Shown here: positions 1-5,518 of the stretch, in pieces
How positions within the stretch are numbered: the stretch's first letter is position 1
Layout of the letters: every line of letters begins with the position of its first letter
Assembly (NCBI GenBank): GCA_903970295.1
Contig: CAJCHQ010000708.1
Coordinates: 1 to 6,352, forward strand
From: Bryobacterales bacterium
GTDB lineage: Bacteria; Cyanobacteriota; Vampirovibrionia; Obscuribacterales; Obscuribacteraceae
Length of the DNA stretch: 6,352 bases
Direction of reading: 5' to 3'
Position numbers and translations under genes: made by a program
Notes under the pieces: generated by a model
Database searches by the model: none
What the model was told of the DNA's origin: nothing
Seen by the model: only the letters and a program-made list of their open reading frames with translations

Positions 1-1139
1 GTGCTGCCGCGAATGTAAACGAATTCGGGTTGGCAATATTCAAAGCTTTGCTCGCCGCCGATCCATCTCGTAAAAACTTAGTGCTTTCTCCATTCAGTGC
101 ATCGCTTGCGGTGGCACTTGCTACCACCGGTGCAAAAGGTGAAACGCAGAAAGAAATGCTGCATGCGCTGGGAAGCAACTACGATTCTGTGTTAGATCTG
201 CAGCACGATGTGAAATCGCTCCTGAACGAGATGGTGTCAAACACATGGAGCGCTGACGTCTTAATTTCACAGGGATTGTTTGCTAATAAAGACGTTCATT
301 TACATCCAAACTTCGTCAGAGGCGCGAAAGAGACTTTCGATGCGCCTGTCCGAGTTGTTTCAAGTGCTGGAGAGATTAACGATTGGGTGAAGCAACGAAC
401 GCACGGCAAAATTACGGAAATTGTGGAGCAGCCACCAGAGTCGATCGCAATTCTTCAGACTGTATACTTCAAGGGTCAATGGCGTGAGACGTTTGCACCA
501 AGCGCAACTGCAGCAGCACCATTTCATTTGGCTGACGGTAATGTTAAGCCGGTGATGATGATGAACAAGCTGTTCGAGTCCTCGAGTGCCCTGGTCACTA
601 ATGATTTTCAAGCGATTCGATTACCGTATGGAGATTGGGATCGAGCGCGAGATCCGTCAAAATCTGTGCCAACGGCGATGTACATATTTCTGCCTGAGAA
701 AAACACTAACGTAACCGATTTCTGCGCAAAACTTTCCGAACACACGCTTGATGGCTATATCAAGGGTTTTGCGGCGATGAGAAGCCTGGAACTATCGCTG
801 CCACGTTTCAAAGTTGAAAATGCAATTGGCTTGATCAAGCCACTTGAACAGTTGGGTATCAAAACAGCTTTTGGACATTCCGCAGATTTTTCGACAGTCA
901 GTTCGGATCGCGTGTACATCAGTTCATGCCAACAAAAGGCGTTTTTGCTTCTAAACGAAAACGGCACTGAAGCTGCGGCTGCAACTGAAGTGGGAATGTC
1001 TAAGGGAGCATTCGCCGGCAGACCGTTGCAAATGAAAGTCGATAGACCATTCTTTTATTGCTTGCGAGATGACAACAACGGTGTCATTCTTTTCATGGGC
1101 GTCGTGGGCGAGCCCGTGGATGGCGGCTCAGGAAGTTAG
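1..1139 (+). CDS. Serpin family serine protease inhibitor, 5' end missing
   Basis: Serpins trap serine or cysteine proteases by inserting a cleaved reactive loop into a beta-sheet. The frame stays open to the left edge: the nine codons before the TTG at 30 read AAANVNEFG and continue the serpin helix A pattern (NEFGLAIFKALL). That TTG is therefore not a start, and the true N-terminus, with any signal peptide, lies outside the window. Visible family blocks are NLVLSPFSASLAVALA (about 105-152), INDWVKQRTHGKITEI (375-422), TVYFKGQWRETF (459-494), LELSLPRFKVENA (786-824) and the C-terminal RPFFYCLRDDNNGVILFMG (1044-1100). The hinge ENGTEAAAAT (957-986) matches the P17-P8 consensus of inhibitory serpins. 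The loop then runs EVGMSKGAFAGR. Counting 17 residues puts P1 at Gly, with Lys at P2, but the loop seems slightly longer than usual, so P1 and the target protease are uncertain. The His common in the segment before the hinge (HKAF) is Gln here. The GNAT gene faces it 178 bases downstream. Confidence 0.95.
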   Translation, partial: AAANVNEFGLAIFKALLAADPSRKNLVLSPFSASLAVALATTGAKGETQKEMLHALGSNYDSVLDLQHDVKSLLNEMVSNTWSADVLISQGLFANKDVHLHPNFVRGAKETFDAPVRVVSSAGEINDWVKQRTHGKITEIVEQPPESIAILQTVYFKGQWRETFAPSATAAAPFHLADGNVKPVMMMNKLFESSSALVTNDFQAIRLPYGDWDRARDPSKSVPTAMYIFLPEKNTNVTDFCAKLSEHTLDGYIKGFAAMRSLELSLPRFKVENAIGLIKPLEQLGIKTAFGHSADFSTVSSDRVYISSCQQKAFLLLNENGTEAAAATEVGMSKGAFAGRPLQMKVDRPFFYCLRDDNNGVILFMGVVGEPVDGGSGS

Positions 1140-1317
1140 CCGAAAGCTCTGCGCTGCTCAACCTTTGCCAGATTTGAAATTCCGAACGAGCCTCGATTCT
1201 TTTCAATTCGATTTCAATCGACCCTTTCAATATATTCGCTGCGCCTGCGGGCAGTAATAATCGTCGGACTCAGCAAACATTGGAATAACTCAACTCAAGG
1301 GGACAGCGTAACTTATT
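1140..1317. other. Convergent intergenic region between serpin and GNAT genes
   Basis: No gene is supported in these 178 bases. The segment contains three copies of TTTCAAT (starting at 1201, 1212 and 1225). The middle copy overlaps a 14-bp inverted repeat, TCGATT-TC-AATCGA, at 1208-1221, and another TCGATT lies at 1193. A weak GC-rich hairpin could form near 1240-1255 (CTGC/GCAG). Neither structure is followed by a clear T-run on either strand, so no intrinsic terminator can be assigned to either converging gene. Confidence 0.5.
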
Positions 1318-1863
1318 TCAGTATACTCCCCACTCCGAACGCAATATGCCGTAAAAACACACGTCTGCCCAGCCATAGCTGCGCAAACAGTGCTGGCGCA
1401 GGATTCCCTCCTGGCGCATGCCGACTTTTTCTAGAACTCGACGCGTGGCCGGATTTTCAGCGTCGCAATTGCCGTAGATTCGGTGAAGGTGCAATTGCTC
1501 GAAACCGTAATTGATTAGCGCCTGTACCATTTCGGTGGCCAAACCCCGGCCCCAGCGCTTCTTATCGACGAAATAACCAATCGAGGCATTGCGGCTGTCG
1601 GGATCTTCAATATCCAACCAGCACGAACCTGCCATTTCGTGCAATGGTTTGACTGTCATCGCCAACTTGTAACTTAGCCGCGGCTCCTGGCGCGAAGCAG
1701 CCAGCGATTTAGCGATATACTCATGAGCGCCTGACTCTGTGCTGATTGAGCCGAAACGCAAATGACGATTGATCGCTTCGTCATTTGCGAATTTGATGAT
1801 TGCTTGGCAATCTGCAGGTTCAAGATTACGCAGGGTCAGGCGTTGCGTCTGCAGCAGCGTCAT
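1318..1863 (-). CDS. GNAT family N-acetyltransferase, RimJ/RimL-like
   Basis: The predicted 181-residue protein belongs to the GNAT fold, which moves an acetyl group from acetyl-CoA to an amine. It opens with the RimJ/RimL-type pattern LLQTQRLTLRNLEPAD (residues 3-18). It has the acetyl-CoA pyrophosphate-binding loop RWGRGLATE at 103-111 and the following block NPATRRVLEKVGMRQEG at 137-153. The length is normal for the subfamily. Relatives acetylate ribosomal protein N-termini, amino acids, polyamines or antibiotics, and nothing here identifies the substrate. ATG at 1863 is the only sensible start because an in-frame stop lies five codons upstream (1876-1878). There is no good Shine-Dalgarno site next to it; an AGAGGTAG lies about 22 bases upstream, too far to be typical. 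It follows the OsmC-like gene by 37 bases on the same strand, so co-transcription and perhaps translational coupling are likely. Confidence 0.9.
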   Translation of the reverse strand: MTLLQTQRLTLRNLEPADCQAIIKFANDEAINRHLRFGSISTESGAHEYIAKSLAASRQEPRLSYKLAMTVKPLHEMAGSCWLDIEDPDSRNASIGYFVDKKRWGRGLATEMVQALINYGFEQLHLHRIYGNCDAENPATRRVLEKVGMRQEGILRQHCLRSYGWADVCFYGILRSEWGVY

Positions 1864-1901
1864 ATCGATTGAAAGTTACGGCACTACCTCTGGTGTCAGT
1901 T

Positions 1902-2324
1902 TTACGCCGTCACCAGTGCCGACCAATTGAACGTCACCGCCACTTCAACATCGGGATGCAGACTTTTGTGCACGGGACATGCCATTGCGGCGTTGTGCAA
2001 CTTTTGTCGCTGCACTTCCGTGACTCGTGTAGGTATGTCGAACTTAACTGTTAGTTTCGCAATGCGGCGCGGTCCCGATGCAGACATCTCTTTTATTACA
2101 CTGACACTACTTCCCGTGAGGTCGATATCTTCTTTTTGTGCCGAAATACTCATGATCGTCATCATGCAGCTTCCTAGTGCTGTTGCCAGTAAATCTGTTG
2201 GCGAGAAAGATTTTCCTTCGCCATTATTGTCTTTCGGTGCGTCCGTCAACAATTTCACTCCCGAAGGCTCATGTGTGGCTTCGCAACGCAACTTACCCTG
2301 ATTAATAATGTCAATCTCGACCAT
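1902..2324 (-). CDS. OsmC family protein (OsmC/Ohr superfamily)
   Basis: This 140-residue protein has the hallmarks of the OsmC/Ohr superfamily, small cytoplasmic dimers that reduce organic hydroperoxides through two reactive cysteines. The first cysteine, Cys53, lies in SPTDLLATALGSCMMTIM (41-58) at the start of the central helix. The second, Cys116, lies in AMACPVHKSL (113-122). Both are present, so peroxidase chemistry is possible. The sequence looks more like the general OsmC/YhfA-type group than like Ohr, and that group includes members of unknown substrate. The start ATG at 2324 is well supported by GAAGGT (2333-2338 on the minus strand) eight bases upstream. A consensus -10 box inside a perfect inverted repeat lies just upstream, which suggests regulated transcription. 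The GNAT gene follows 37 bases downstream and is probably in the same operon. Confidence 0.93.
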   Translation of the reverse strand: MVEIDIINQGKLRCEATHEPSGVKLLTDAPKDNNGEGKSFSPTDLLATALGSCMMTIMSISAQKEDIDLTGSSVSVIKEMSASGPRRIAKLTVKFDIPTRVTEVQRQKLHNAAMACPVHKSLHPDVEVAVTFNWSALVTA

Positions 2325-2352
2325 GTCTATTTACCTTCAATTTCACAGTACA

Positions 2353-2369
2353 TGGCGATTATATCGCCA
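2353..2369 (-). promoter_or_regulatory. OsmC-like gene promoter: -10 box within a 17-bp operator-like palindrome
   Basis: Reading the minus strand, TATAAT (2363 to 2358) is a perfect sigma-70 -10 box, about 33 bases before the ATG at 2324. It sits inside the inverted repeat TGGCGAT-TAT-ATCGCCA, with 7-bp arms and no mismatch. The -35 position, 17 bases further up, reads CACACA and is weak (3 of 6). The predicted leader is about 25 bases and contains the GAAGGT ribosome binding site. A dimeric repressor bound here would directly block the -10 box. The palindrome does not resemble the AT-rich OhrR operator, so the regulator is unknown. Confidence 0.6.
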
Positions 2370-2383
2370 ACCGTAGTCTATGT

Positions 2384-2397
2384 GTGGCTCTAGCCAC
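2384..2397. promoter_or_regulatory. 14-bp inverted repeat GTGGCT-CT-AGCCAC upstream of the osmC-like promoter
   Basis: A perfect inverted repeat with 6-bp arms lies about 15 bp from the -10 palindrome, and their centres are about 29.5 bp apart. It overlaps the edge of the predicted -35 region. Both repeats contain TGGC...GCCA, with different spacers. It could be a second operator, or a short hairpin after the stop of the doubtful frame ending at 2400. No T-run follows, so a terminator is unlikely. Confidence 0.35.
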
Positions 2398-2399
2398 GG

Positions 2400-2585
2400 T
2401 TAAGGGTGCGTTGTGTCCGCATTTAGACCCGCATATTCGTGCTCTGGGCCCGAATTTTTTAATTGAGTGATCATTCGACCGCCATCCCAATGACCTACGC
2501 CTGTGCGCATCGGACCTCCCGACTCGCTGCGGGAAGTTTCGGTTGCGAGTTTGGGCTTCGCTTGTTCTTTTATCTCATCTGGCAC
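2400..2585 (-). CDS. Doubtful small ORF or gene remnant
   Basis: No family is recognised. From a GTG at 2585 the frame reads PDEIKEQAKPKLATETSRSE and continues to a TAA at 2400, giving 61 residues. It is hydrophilic, rich in Lys, Glu, Thr and Pro, with no membrane segment or cysteine. There is no Shine-Dalgarno site before the GTG; the purine-rich GGGAGGAG here is on the opposite strand. The same frame is open further upstream to 2753 except for a single TAG at 2634-2636, and the stretch between that TAG and the GTG (YETYPSPTYRIKTPP) also looks protein-like. It may be the end of a decayed gene, or chance. The opposite strand has an 80-codon TTG-started frame (2463-2705) with no ribosome binding site, which I judge less likely. 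Confidence 0.22.
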   Translation of the reverse strand: MPDEIKEQAKPKLATETSRSESGGPMRTGVGHWDGGRMITQLKNSGPEHEYAGLNADTTHP

Positions 2586-2725
2586 GGGAGGAGTTTTTAT
2601 CCTGTAGGTGGGGCTTGGATATGTTTCGTATACCTATTGTCTTTCATTTGCATATGCGGCATATATCAAAATCCCACTAGACCTCTGTTTGGTGGGCGCT
2701 CCTAATTTTTTTTGCGAGTGGGTGA

Positions 2726-2736
2726 TGACAGTGTCA
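2726..2736. promoter_or_regulatory. 11-bp palindrome TGACA-G-TGTCA upstream of the small membrane-protein gene
   Basis: A perfect inverted repeat with 5-bp arms around one central base ends 19 bases before the ATG at 2756 and 8 bases before its AGGA ribosome binding site. Its position fits an operator or a short leader hairpin. No convincing -35/-10 pair was found around it. Ten of the same bases recur inside the NmrA-like gene at 3457-3466, which argues that chance is possible. Confidence 0.3.
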
Positions 2737-2755
2737 GCACTATTAGGAATTTGTC

Positions 2756-2998
2756 ATGAAGAACATTGATTTGAATCTAGCGGTGTCAGTGGGGGCGGCT
2801 CTCCTGATTGCTTTGATCGGAGCTAACTTGCTCCGTGCCGACCCGGATAGCCTATTCATTCGGGCGATTGTTGCAGCCGGCACTTTTATGGCTGGCTATC
2901 TCATTCTTAGCGCGATCAAATCTCCGATCTGGGCGGGAAGACGGCAGAATTCGCTCGCTGATTCGATCAAAAGTCAGTTCGGTCACAATGCCCATTGA
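2756..2998 (+). CDS. Small hypothetical membrane protein with two predicted helices
   Basis: I recognise no family. The 80-residue product has two hydrophobic segments, LAVSVGAALLIALIGANLL (8-26) and about residues 34-53 (containing IVAAGTFMAGYLILSAI), joined by a short loop RADPDSLF. The C-terminal tail is polar, about 27 residues, with several basic residues (KSPIWAGRRQ, then IKSQFGHNAH). This is the shape of a small inner-membrane protein with two spanning helices. The first helix lacks a cleavage-like motif, so it is more likely an anchor than a signal peptide. The start ATG at 2756 has AGGA at 2745-2748, seven bases upstream, which supports translation. The gene stands alone: the NmrA-like gene starts 124 bases later on the same strand and could be co-transcribed, with no strong terminator between them. 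Only a weak CTGGG/CCCAG stem (3007-3023) is seen. Confidence 0.65.
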   Translation: MKNIDLNLAVSVGAALLIALIGANLLRADPDSLFIRAIVAAGTFMAGYLILSAIKSPIWAGRRQNSLADSIKSQFGHNAH

Positions 2999-3081
2999 CG
3001 TTTTGCCTGGGGTAGGGGCCCAGTCATGCTGCGCGCAATGAAGGACTCGCTCAATCGGGCAGGCAAAATGTTAGCATTTGC

Positions 3082-3110
3082 AATTTCAGGCGTCGGTTAT
3101 GACCGAAATT
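3082..3110 (+). promoter_or_regulatory. Overlapping inverted repeats directly before the NmrA-like gene
   Basis: TCGGT-TATG-ACCGA (3093-3106) is a perfect inverted repeat with 5-bp arms. AATTTC (3082-3087) and GAAATT (3105-3110) form a second perfect pair around it. The two are not concentric, so they could be one bulged hairpin or alternative sites. The pair ends 12 bases before the ATG at 3123, right next to the GAGGTG ribosome binding site (3115-3120). It could be an operator or a leader hairpin affecting translation. No clear -35/-10 pair was found nearby. Confidence 0.4.
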
Positions 3111-3122
3111 TAGCGAGGTGTT

Positions 3123-4049
3123 ATGTCCAGCTCAAGTCCAATCCTGGTCACAGGCGCCGCTGGTCGGCTCGGCAATGTCGGACGCAAAGTAGTCGAGGCG
3201 CTATTAACAAAAAATCTGCTAGTGCGAGCCATGGTGCATGCGGACGATGAGCGCGCCCAATCTTTGCGTGGGCTCGGAGCTGAAGTAGTCTGCGGCGATT
3301 TGACTAATCCAAGCGATGTCGTAAAGGCTTTATCTGGGTGCGAAAAAGCGTTTTTCGGTATGTCCGTCTCGGCGAGCTATTTGGAAGCATCTTGTATTTT
3401 CGCGGCTGCAGCAAAGCAAAAGAACGATTTGGAAATCCTGGTCAATATTTCTCAAATGACAGTGTCGCAGATGAGTCTGACAAATATGACTAACTCTCCG
3501 CAGCAGAAGATGCATTGGCTTGCCGAACAAGTGATGAACTGGTCTGGCGTACCAGTTGCACATGTGAGAGCAACTGCTTTTTTGGAGCACTTTTTCTTCT
3601 CGAGCTGGGCAGCAGCTTCAATTGACAAAAACGGCGTCATCTGTCTACCATTTGGCAATGCTAAAACTTCGCCGGTGGCTACCTATGACGTTGCTAAAGT
3701 GATTGCCACTATTTTGGAGAATCCGAAAGGACATGCCGGAAAAGTTTATGAGTTGACAGGTCCCAGGAGCCAAGATTTGAATGCCATGGCTAAAGAATAC
3801 GAATTAGCACTGAACAGGCCGGTCAAATATGTCGACATTCCGTTTGACAGATGGTACCAGGACGAGTTTCTTCCGAAAGGACTACCCGATCATGTCGCAG
3901 CGCATATCAAAGAAATGGCTAAATTGCATGCCGATGATCGCTACAATCGTCAAACTAATGATGTAGAAATGATCACCGGCAAGCGCGCAACAAGCGTCCA
4001 GGAGTATGTAAAAGACAACGAATCTGTTTTTGGTTATCTTCGCAGATAG
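3123..4049 (+). CDS. NmrA-like NAD(P)-binding protein (atypical short-chain dehydrogenase fold)
   Basis: This 308-residue protein has the N-terminal Rossmann signature of the NmrA/atypical SDR group: PILVTGAAGRLGNVG (residues 6-20) gives the GxxGxxG dinucleotide-binding loop (Gly11, Gly14, Gly17). The order of blocks then follows the family: VRAMVHADDERAQSLRGLGA, the acidic GDLTNPSDVVKAL, a strand with LEILVNISQM, and a later VPVAHVRATAFLEHFF segment typical of NmrA-like reductases and sensors. The SDR YxxxK catalytic pair is not evident, and the NISQMTV region replaces the usual Ser-Tyr site. It could be a reductase with a quinone or aldehyde substrate, or a redox sensor that binds NAD(P) without catalysis; sequence alone does not decide. 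The ATG at 3123 has GAGGTG two bases upstream, a tight but usable spacing. Its stop is only 8 bases from the stop of the opposing aminotransferase gene. Confidence 0.88.
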   Translation: MSSSSPILVTGAAGRLGNVGRKVVEALLTKNLLVRAMVHADDERAQSLRGLGAEVVCGDLTNPSDVVKALSGCEKAFFGMSVSASYLEASCIFAAAAKQKNDLEILVNISQMTVSQMSLTNMTNSPQQKMHWLAEQVMNWSGVPVAHVRATAFLEHFFFSSWAAASIDKNGVICLPFGNAKTSPVATYDVAKVIATILENPKGHAGKVYELTGPRSQDLNAMAKEYELALNRPVKYVDIPFDRWYQDEFLPKGLPDHVAAHIKEMAKLHADDRYNRQTNDVEMITGKRATSVQEYVKDNESVFGYLRR

Positions 4050-4057
4050 ACTGCTAA

Positions 4058-5377
4058 CTATGTGCGAGCCCCTGCCGCGGCCGGCTGTCGCACTTCATTC
4101 AAGGCTGCGGTGAAGATGCCGATCGCTTTATCTAGCTGTTCTTTGCTGATGATAAGCGGTGGCTGGAACCGTATTACGTTGCCGTGAACACCGCCGACAC
4201 CAATGAGTAAGCCCTTCTGCAGACAAATTTCTTTGATCGAATCTGCTTCTGCCGCGGCCGCAGTCTTCTCCGCGTCTTTCACAAGCTCAACGCCGATCAT
4301 CAAACCAAGTCCGCGAACTTCGCCGATCATCGAATTACGTTTTTGTAGTTCACGCAATTTGCCCATCGCGTATTCACCCATCTCGGCCGATCGTGCCGGC
4401 AATTTTTCGCGCTCCATGAACTCGATATTGGCGAGGGCGGCAGCGCATGATACAGGGTTGCCACCAAATGTGGTGAGATGGTCGCCTGGTTTGTATGCCT
4501 CTGCAATCTCTGGCCGCACAGTGTAGGCACTGAGGGGGAAGCCGTCGGCAATGCCCTTGGCGGTGACGAAAATGTCTGGTTCGACTCCATAATGCTCGAT
4601 CGCAAACATCTTGCCGGTTCTCCCGAAGCCGGATTGCACTTCATCAGCTATGAAGAGGATGCCGTAGTGATCGAGAACCTTTTTCACTTCTTTGAAATAA
4701 TTGAAAGGAGGCACCACAATTCCGCCCTCACCCATAACCGGCTCCGCGATAAATGCAGCGACGTCGTTGGAGGTGGCAAAGCGCACCACATCGTCTATTG
4801 CTTTCGCGCATTGGCGAGCACATTCTTCTGGATCAGTAGGCCACAATGAGCGGTAGGCATAGGGTGCCGGGGCGAATGAGATGCCGGGTGCGTATGGTCC
4901 GCCTTTCTTCTTGCGTGCATAGTTGCCAGTGACACTCAACGCGCCCCAGCTGCGTCCGTGAAAACTGCCGTGTAGCGAGATGAATTCATGTTTGCCCGTG
5001 TAAAGACGAGCGAGTTTGAGCGCCCCTTCGATGGCTTCGGCGCCGCCGTTGCCGAAGAATGTCTTGCTCACATGGCCGGGTGTGATTTGCGCCATCTTCT
5101 CGGCCAGATCGGCGACCGGCTGCACGTGATAGAGATACGAGGAGCAGTGAACCAGTTTGTCCATTTGGGCTTTGGCAGCCGCAATCACTTCTGGGTTGCA
5201 GTGCCCGGCGTTGACTACTGAAATCCCGGCAAAACAATCGAGGTATTCTTTGCCGTCGATATCGGTGACAATCGCACCGCTAGCTTTTTCGAAGACAATC
5301 GGAGCAACGGATTTGAGGAAACCAGTCATTACATAGTCTTTGTACTTTTGCTGATACTCTTGCATCGCGGCAGACAT
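4058..5377 (-). CDS. Class III PLP-dependent aminotransferase (4-aminobutyrate / alanine-glyoxylate-2-like)
   Basis: The enzyme transfers an amino group between an amino donor and a 2-oxo acid using pyridoxal phosphate. From the chosen start it has 439 residues, a normal length. Family blocks (numbered from that start) are the phosphate-binding NGGAEAIEGA near 110, FHGRSWGALS at about 139-148, AEPVMGEGG at about 211, the cofactor-contacting DEVQSGFGRTG beginning at Asp245, the Schiff-base Lys274 in FVTAKGIADGFPL, TTFGGNP at about 302-308 and the substrate-side Arg403 in IRFQPPL. All key catalytic residues are present; a Gly stands where many relatives have Ser in the NSGAEA loop. The sequence resembles the 4-aminobutyrate, ornithine and alanine-glyoxylate-2 subgroups, and the donor cannot be assigned. 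The frame is open upstream to a TTG at 5425, but the ATG at 5377 is preferred because AGGAGG lies just before it. The PPOX-fold gene is 141 bases upstream on the same strand. Confidence 0.95.
   Translation of the reverse strand: MSAAMQEYQQKYKDYVMTGFLKSVAPIVFEKASGAIVTDIDGKEYLDCFAGISVVNAGHCNPEVIAAAKAQMDKLVHCSSYLYHVQPVADLAEKMAQITPGHVSKTFFGNGGAEAIEGALKLARLYTGKHEFISLHGSFHGRSWGALSVTGNYARKKKGGPYAPGISFAPAPYAYRSLWPTDPEECARQCAKAIDDVVRFATSNDVAAFIAEPVMGEGGIVVPPFNYFKEVKKVLDHYGILFIADEVQSGFGRTGKMFAIEHYGVEPDIFVTAKGIADGFPLSAYTVRPEIAEAYKPGDHLTTFGGNPVSCAAALANIEFMEREKLPARSAEMGEYAMGKLRELQKRNSMIGEVRGLGLMIGVELVKDAEKTAAAAEADSIKEICLQKGLLIGVGGVHGNVIRFQPPLIISKEQLDKAIGIFTAALNEVRQPAAAGART
4062..4093. other. GC-rich hairpin at the convergent gene ends
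   Basis: GTGCGA (4062-4067) and TCGCAC (4088-4093) are perfect complements, and the inner AGCC (4067-4070) can pair with GGCT (4083-4086), giving a stem of up to eight or nine pairs with a small bulge and a GC-rich loop. The structure lies inside the last codons of the aminotransferase gene (Gly-Ala-Arg-Thr stop) and 12 bases past the stop of the NmrA-like gene. There is no T-run on either side, so it is not a textbook terminator. It could still slow polymerase from both directions or protect 3' ends. Confidence 0.4.
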
Positions 5378-5381
5378 ACTT

Positions 5382-5387
5382 CCTCCT
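5382..5387 (-). promoter_or_regulatory. AGGAGG ribosome binding site fixing the aminotransferase start
   Basis: On the minus strand AGGAGG is followed by AAGT and then ATG at 5377, so this is a strong site at a slightly short spacing. No comparable site precedes the in-frame TTG at 5425. This decides for the 439-residue product starting MSAAMQEYQQ. Confidence 0.85.
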
Positions 5388-5518
5388 GGCTCAACGCCCT
5401 CAAGTTCTTCGATTGGCACAAGCAAGGGCCCGACCCGGATCTCGATAAACTGGGCGGCCCCAACAGTTCGAATTCCGTAGAGTTTACCTCAATTTCACCG
5501 ACTTGTGAGGAGTCGACG

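Larger units (their letters stand above)
2325..2755. other. 431-bp divergent gap between osmC-like and small membrane-protein genes
   Basis: The left 75 bases hold the OsmC-like promoter with two inverted repeats. The middle (2400-2705) has only the doubtful frames described separately. To the right lies a run of eight T at 2706-2713, nine bases after a weak CCCAC/GTGGG stem (2673-2677 with 2692-2696). The 14-base loop and long gap make a terminator call unsafe. Next comes an 11-bp palindrome (2726-2736) before the small membrane-protein gene. No RNA gene is recognised. Confidence 0.5.

Noticed and set aside
1069..1257. Plus-strand 62-codon frame overlapping the end of the serpin gene
   Set aside because: Most of it lies within serpin coding sequence in another frame, and it has no family resemblance.
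2463..2705. Plus-strand 80-codon frame with hydrophobic C-terminal half
   Set aside because: It starts with TTG without a ribosome binding site, and its hydrophobic segment may simply reflect T-rich DNA. The opposing strand reads at least as well.
2673..2713. Stem CCCAC/GTGGG followed by a run of eight T, as a possible terminator
   Set aside because: The stem is only five pairs with a 14-base loop, the T-run starts nine bases after it, and no convincing plus-strand gene ends just before it.
3457..3466. TGACAGTGTC repeated from the small membrane-protein leader (2726-2735)
   Set aside because: It lies within NmrA-like coding sequence and lacks the last base of the palindrome; a ten-base match in this length can be chance.
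4986..5237. Overlapping open frames on both strands inside the aminotransferase gene
   Set aside because: They are frame shadows of a gene with clear family motifs and lack their own start signals.
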